Shown here: piece after piece, positions 59,636 to 64,000 of the stretch
Layout: every line of letters starts with the position of its first letter
Numbering within the stretch: position 1 is the first letter of the stretch
NCBI GenBank assembly: GCA_039105265.1
Contig: JAPFFF010000051.1
Location: forward strand, 558,001 to 622,000
Reading direction: 5' to 3'
DNA from: Tritrichomonas musculus
Taxonomy: Eukaryota > Parabasalia > Tritrichomonadida > Tritrichomonadidae
DNA: 64,000 bases
Program-made: the position numbers and the translations under genes
The notes under the pieces: model-generated
What the model was told of the DNA's origin: nothing
The model's input: only the letters and a program-made list of their open reading frames with translations
Databases searched by the model: none

Positions 59636-61480
59636 ATGTTTCCTACTGCTCAAGAAGAAGATCTTCTCTTTTCAAATTCATATGTTTATATTAAAGATAA
59701 AAACACTTATAAGAAAACAGAAAAGTTATGCATTTTCTCTAAAAAAGAAATGGAAGACAAAAACTTTCAAGGACTGGTACAAAGTAAAAAGTATCAAAAT
59801 GCTATGAAAATTCTTTGCTTTAAAAACAACAAATTTATAATTACCAAATTTTTCTGTGTCAGGTGCTTAAGAGTTAGATCATGTGATGGAGGGAATTTGT
59901 GTAGACATTATCAAGGTAATTGTTTTAGTGAAACACCTCACTCAACAAAAGAAAATATTTATATGATTCTTTTGTTTTGTATAAACCATTATGTACCTCT
60001 ATCTGCTTTATGCAGCAATGATGGAAAAGAAGTATTTCCAAACTTTCCATCATATCCTACAGTGCTCTCAATGATAAATGATATTAAACTCAAGGTTCAA
60101 CAAAATATCAAAGAAGAGATAGCAAATACCAAAAAAGTCACAATAGAATGTGATGGTTGGAGTCATCCTCGAGGAGTCCGTATGCTTGGAGTTGTTTTAA
60201 GATATTCATTAGGTAATTCAGTGATAGAAACTCCTGTTGAATTGATAGAAACTCCTGATTATACTTTAGGCTCTGAAGAAATGAGCCAAATGATAAAACA
60301 AACAATGAAAAAACTTCAGATAGAGAGGAAAAAATGGCTTTCAGTTGCCAGTGATGGTGCAAAAGACATGGAAAAAATATCTATTTTACTAGATATTGAA
60401 TGGGATAGATGCATTATTCATTTGTTACATTTGATGATCAAAGATTTTTGGAATAAAGCTGTAGAAAGGCTTCAAAAAGTTCATGCAATTGCTACAATAA
60501 TGCATTCTAATTCCAATTGGAATGAGTACATGTTTCATCATGGCCATGAGTATGAAAATTTAGGAAAAAAGAGGAATTTTACCATTGGAAGTGACACCAG
60601 ATGGGCTACCCATTTAATAGAAATAAAAGAGCTGGCTAGGTTTGAAAAGCCAATTTTGAACTTTCAAAAAATAAAATGGGAAAATAAGCATATTTTGAAA
60701 AGATATGTCCCCAACCCAGACAAAGAAATTTTGGAATCTGATTTTGTTATGATATCAGAAATTGTTCCACTTTTTGAAACAATAACCGAAAATTTTAAAA
60801 TCTTGGAATCTAAAGAAATATATCTATCTAAAATGCTTATTACAATATGTTTTATTCAAGACGAAATATACAATTTTACTATAAAACATAATGATGGCTG
60901 CTGGCATGATAATTGCTGTTCTTTAATTGATTCAATTAACTCAGAAATTTTTTATAATGATAATATTTTTACTAAGAATCTCAAAGCTTCAGTAATATTG
61001 GACCCAAACATAACAGAAATCCCAACTCAAATAAATTGCCAGTTAGATGATATTTTGAATTATATTCGTAATAAAATTGGTCAAAAAACAAGTTCAACAA
61101 ATTCACCAATTATTCAAAACCAAACACAAGAATTGGATCCAGTTGAAAAGAAATACTGCAAACCGAAAGAAATAAATTACGATGATGAAGTGAAACATTG
61201 GTTTGAAAAAGTTCGCCCATTTGAAAGAAGATGTGATAATCCTTTCCATTACTGGAATGAGCACACTGGACATAAACATTTGAAAAAATTTGCAAAGTCA
61301 CTTTTTGTTCATGCAGGATCATCTGTGGCATGTGAAAGATTTTTTTCTTTATGTGCAAATATGGCAGATGATAAAAGGTCATCAATGACAATGGAACATT
61401 TTAGCGCCCTTTGTATTGTCAAAGCAAATATTGAAAGAGCAAGAAACATTTGTTTAAATGAATATTGTGATATGAATTAA
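59636..61480 (+). CDS. hAT-family DNA transposase
   Basis: 614 residues from ATG 59636 (MFPTAQEEDLLF), or 620 from 59618. It would cut and paste an hAT element. An N-terminal cysteine cluster (FFCVRCLRVRSCDGG, then CRH) recalls a BED-type zinc finger. The core has TIECDGWSHPRGVRMLGVV (first catalytic Asp region), SVASDGAKDM (second Asp) and CIIHLLHLMIKDFW (hAT CxxH motif). The C-terminal dimerisation domain is clear: KSLFVHAGSSVACERFFSL, then SSMTMEHFSALCIVKANIE. The frame is uninterrupted, so it may be a recent copy. A probable right terminus lies at 62228-62236 (reverse TAGGGCTGC); I could not find the matching left end, where the minisatellite and other repeats stand. Confidence 0.92.
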   Translation: MFPTAQEEDLLFSNSYVYIKDKNTYKKTEKLCIFSKKEMEDKNFQGLVQSKKYQNAMKILCFKNNKFIITKFFCVRCLRVRSCDGGNLCRHYQGNCFSETPHSTKENIYMILLFCINHYVPLSALCSNDGKEVFPNFPSYPTVLSMINDIKLKVQQNIKEEIANTKKVTIECDGWSHPRGVRMLGVVLRYSLGNSVIETPVELIETPDYTLGSEEMSQMIKQTMKKLQIERKKWLSVASDGAKDMEKISILLDIEWDRCIIHLLHLMIKDFWNKAVERLQKVHAIATIMHSNSNWNEYMFHHGHEYENLGKKRNFTIGSDTRWATHLIEIKELARFEKPILNFQKIKWENKHILKRYVPNPDKEILESDFVMISEIVPLFETITENFKILESKEIYLSKMLITICFIQDEIYNFTIKHNDGCWHDNCCSLIDSINSEIFYNDNIFTKNLKASVILDPNITEIPTQINCQLDDILNYIRNKIGQKTSSTNSPIIQNQTQELDPVEKKYCKPKEINYDDEVKHWFEKVRPFERRCDNPFHYWNEHTGHKHLKKFAKSLFVHAGSSVACERFFSLCANMADDKRSSMTMEHFSALCIVKANIERARNICLNEYCDMN

Positions 61481-62227
61481 AAATTGTGATAGCTCATTGA
61501 ATTTTACTCTGAAAAATTTCAACTGAAATTAGAAAATGCAGAATCAAAGATAATAATAAATAAACAACTAAAATAATATTTTATATAAACTTTATTTATA
61601 AATAATTTATCAAATAATCGACATTTTTATTAAAATTATATTGGGTCATGAACTACATTTAAACCTTCGAAAGGTCACCTCAAAATATTAGCCCGACCAC
61701 AAATTTTTTTTTTGGGTCTAACTACCTTTCGGTACTATGGTAAATCATGACCTCAGGTCATGAATGACCCATTTTGCAATGACCCGAAAAAAATGGGTAA
61801 TGCGGGTACCTCTTTCAAGGTATAAATTTGAATAAAAAATAAATTCAGAATTATGATTTAATATTAATAAATATCTTTAAATGTTTTTAAATTAAAACTA
61901 AAAAATTTGTTTTTTATTTTTTTAATATTGTAATCATATAGTATTATGTAGTTTTTCTAATAAATTTTCAATATATAAAATCTTAGTCATTCAAATTTTC
62001 TGAAGAAAAGTTAAGTGGGGACTTGTTAATAGCGGTTGGGGACGGGTTTTTCGGTAGACTATATTTGAGATTAAATTACGATCATATATTTATCAAAAAG
62101 TTTAATTGAAAATTCTGATATCAAAAACTGAGAAAAAAAATTCTCGATCTCTGAAATTGATCTCGAGAATCTGTGTATATTTATGTATCGATATCAAAAA
62201 GCCAATCAATTATCGATCTCGAGAATA
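61481..62227. other. 3' part of the hAT element and nested short palindromes
   Basis: Includes a palindrome TCATGACCT-C-AGGTCATGA at 61745-61763 within a run of GGGTCAT/ATGACCC words (61641-61820), and the subterminal word GATCTCGAGAAT repeated near 62160 and 62214. No ORF. Confidence 0.5.
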
Positions 62228-62236
62228 GCAGCCCTA
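62228..62236. other. Probable right terminal inverted repeat of the hAT element
   Basis: GCAGCCCTA; its reverse, TAGGGCTGC, is typical of hAT ends. The next 8 bases ATTAAATG would be the target duplication if a partner were found. Confidence 0.4.
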
Positions 62237-62446
62237 ATTAAATGATTTATTTTAATTCTTTCCACTTTTTGAGAGTATCCGATCAAAAAATTCACACAAC
62301 ACCAAATTCACAGAACAACACATATTCAAACTTGAATAGAACGTTAAAGAGCAGATTTGTTGTTGAAATATTACATGTAATGAATCATCTTCATTAAAAA
62401 GGAATGATTCATAATTGTTTTTTTTTGAATAACAAAAGTTTAAGCA

Positions 62447-64000
62447 TTAAATAAAATGATTTCTATGAATCATTACAATTACACTTTCTGAATTTTGAAA
62501 CCATTTTTGATCGATATAATTAATTTTCGATTTTTCATTGAATTCAATTATTAAAAGTTTCGTGCAATATTCAAAAGCATTTTCACCAATTATTCTGACT
62601 TGTGGCGGAATTGTTAAACTTTCAATTGATGTAAAAGCGAATTCTAAATTTCCAATAATTTGGAGTTTTGAATTTTCTGTGATTTCAATTCTTTTCAATT
62701 CTTTACAATTGTAAAAAGCACGCGTGCCAATTTTTGTTACTTGTTGAGGAATAAAAATTCTCTCAATTAAAGTAGATTGAAAAGAACCTTTTTCAATAAT
62801 CTGTAGATTTGAATCATTTGTAATTTTAATGTTTTGTAGCATGCATTGTGAAAAAGCAAATTCTCCAATTTTAGTGACACTTGGCGGAATTTTGATTGAT
62901 TTAATTGATGATTTCATAAATGAAGACTTTTCAATTAGTCGAAGTTTTGAATTGTTTTGAATTTCAAATTTTTGAAGTTGTTTACATTCATCGAATGCAA
63001 ATGAACAAATTTGTTCAATGAAATTTGGAAGAACGACATTTTTTACATTTCGAACACAAAAAACAAGTTCATCATAATTTTTACTATTTAAAGATGATTT
63101 TCCAATAATGAATTGATCATCAACACAAAAATAACGAGGATTATTTTTAGAAACGCTTATTGTATTCAATTTTGATGTGCTGTTGCACCATCCTTCATTC
63201 AAATCGATAAGATTTGATGGAATTCCAACACTTTCAATTGATGATGATGCAAAAGCAAAATTTTCAATAGTCTGAAGCTTTGAATTAAGATTAATTCTTT
63301 TCAATTTTGCACAATTGAAAAAAGCAGATTTTCCAATTCGATTGACTTCTGATGGAATTGTGATTGCTTCAATTGAAGATGATGAAAAAGCAGAATTTTC
63401 AATAGTTTGAAGTTTCGAATCACTAGCAAATTCGACTTTTTGAAGATTTTTACAGTCAGAGAATGAAAATGGACTTATGTGCTTGATGCAGCTTGGAATG
63501 GTGATGCTTTTAACGTCTCGAGAACAAAAAACAAAACAATCGAAGCTAGTTTGCTTTATTGATGTTTTTCCAATAATGAATTTGTTACCAATAGAACGAT
63601 AGCGTGGATTATTCGGACTTACATTAACTCTGGTCAAATTGGGCGTTGCATTGCACCATCCTTCTTGAAGATCGACCAATTTTGATGGAATTGTGATGCT
63701 CACAATTGACGAATAAGAAAACGATGATCTTCCAATAGAACAAAGCTTTGAATCATCAGTAATTTGGATACTTCTAAGTTGCTTGCATTTATCAAATGCA
63801 TAGGGATCAATGTGCTTGATGTAGCTTGGAATTGCGATGTTTTTAACGTCTCGAGAACAAAAAACAAAACAATCAAAGTTAGTTTGTTCAATGGATTTTT
63901 TTCCAATAATGAATTTGTTATCAATAGAACGATAGCGTGGATTCTGTGGACTTACATTAACTCTGGTCAAATTGGGCGCTGTACTACACCATCCTTCTTG
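62447..64000 (-). CDS. BspA-like leucine-rich repeat (LRR_5) protein, 5' part outside window
   Basis: About 517 residues are seen; the frame is open at the right edge (upstream text GWCSTAPNLTRV), so the N-terminus is missing. Repeats of the treponemal/BspA LRR type dominate: pattern FS-C--L--I-I---SKL-TIE--AFS-SSI-SI-IPS (for example IGKSAFFNCAKLKRINLNSK and LQTIENSAFSSSSIEAITIP). A larger cassette (GWCNATPNLTRVNVSPNNPR to KSITIPSCIKHI) is repeated about three times, two of them nearly identical in DNA. The end is VMIHRNHFI without a membrane helix. BspA-like proteins are a very large surface/secreted family in trichomonads, thought to act in adherence; this copy may be soluble or intracellular. 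Confidence 0.92.
   Translation of the reverse strand, partial: QEGWCSTAPNLTRVNVSPQNPRYRSIDNKFIIGKKSIEQTNFDCFVFCSRDVKNIAIPSYIKHIDPYAFDKCKQLRSIQITDDSKLCSIGRSSFSYSSIVSITIPSKLVDLQEGWCNATPNLTRVNVSPNNPRYRSIGNKFIIGKTSIKQTSFDCFVFCSRDVKSITIPSCIKHISPFSFSDCKNLQKVEFASDSKLQTIENSAFSSSSIEAITIPSEVNRIGKSAFFNCAKLKRINLNSKLQTIENFAFASSSIESVGIPSNLIDLNEGWCNSTSKLNTISVSKNNPRYFCVDDQFIIGKSSLNSKNYDELVFCVRNVKNVVLPNFIEQICSFAFDECKQLQKFEIQNNSKLRLIEKSSFMKSSIKSIKIPPSVTKIGEFAFSQCMLQNIKITNDSNLQIIEKGSFQSTLIERIFIPQQVTKIGTRAFYNCKELKRIEITENSKLQIIGNLEFAFTSIESLTIPPQVRIIGENAFEYCTKLLIIEFNEKSKINYIDQKWFQNSESVIVMIHRNHFI

Overview
The window looks like chromosomal DNA of a trichomonad (Parabasalia), most like Tritrichomonas: very AT-rich intergenic DNA, no convincing introns, short upstream leaders with an initiator-like TCAYW motif just before many ATGs, and typical trichomonad families (DUF3447 ankyrin proteins, BspA-like LRR proteins, TKL and CK1 kinases, a giant 'viral A-type inclusion'-type coiled-coil protein, papain-like and M1 peptidases). 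The species call is inference from gene families and composition; no search was run.

Layout. 1-6 kb: the 5' part of a TKL-like kinase (open at the window edge), a 0.68-kb element with 26-bp inverted ends, then an ankyrin gene whose C-terminal repeats are split into single-repeat islands by AT-rich spacers. 6-13 kb: a small cysteine-motif protein, a 1.3-kb inverted-repeat element, a Pelota/Dom34-like protein without the central domain, an HGD-type kinase and a CK1 kinase. 13-19.6 kb: mostly decayed DNA with a charged small protein, two tRNA-Ser(TGA) genes in opposite orientation, an ankyrin pseudogene, and a TTAA-flanked MITE inside one copy of a duplicated segment, plus an NTF2-like protein. 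19.9-25.5 kb: a TKL kinase with a discoidin-like tail, a two-RRM protein with a Pro/Glu repeat, tRNA-His(GTG), and an SLC35F6-like DMT transporter. 27-37 kb: two unknown proteins, a DASS/SLC13 transporter, and an RCC1-TKL kinase whose kinase domain is a GC-rich island. 38-49.6 kb: an M1 aminopeptidase pseudogene, a 3043-residue coiled-coil protein made of 28-residue (84-bp) repeats, and a papain-like pseudogene that has lost its catalytic Cys.

51-55 kb: aspartate-semialdehyde dehydrogenase and aspartokinase, transcribed away from each other across 1.5 kb that carries four degenerate ~140-bp repeats. These are consecutive steps of the aspartate pathway, which makes this the clearest functional cluster here. 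56-62.4 kb is an accessory block: an inverted-repeat element, two small unrecognised ORFs, GC-richer palindromic repeats, a 43-bp minisatellite and an apparently intact hAT transposase. 62.4-64 kb is a BspA-like LRR protein, open at the right edge.

The observations I would follow first are the split ankyrin gene, the compact Pelota-like protein, the two near-identical ~380-bp blocks about 4.5 kb apart inside the giant coiled-coil gene, the AK/ASD pair with its repeats, and the GC island in the RCC1-kinase. Where an open frame begins at TTG or GTG I chose the first sensible ATG, guided where possible by a TCAYW motif just upstream.
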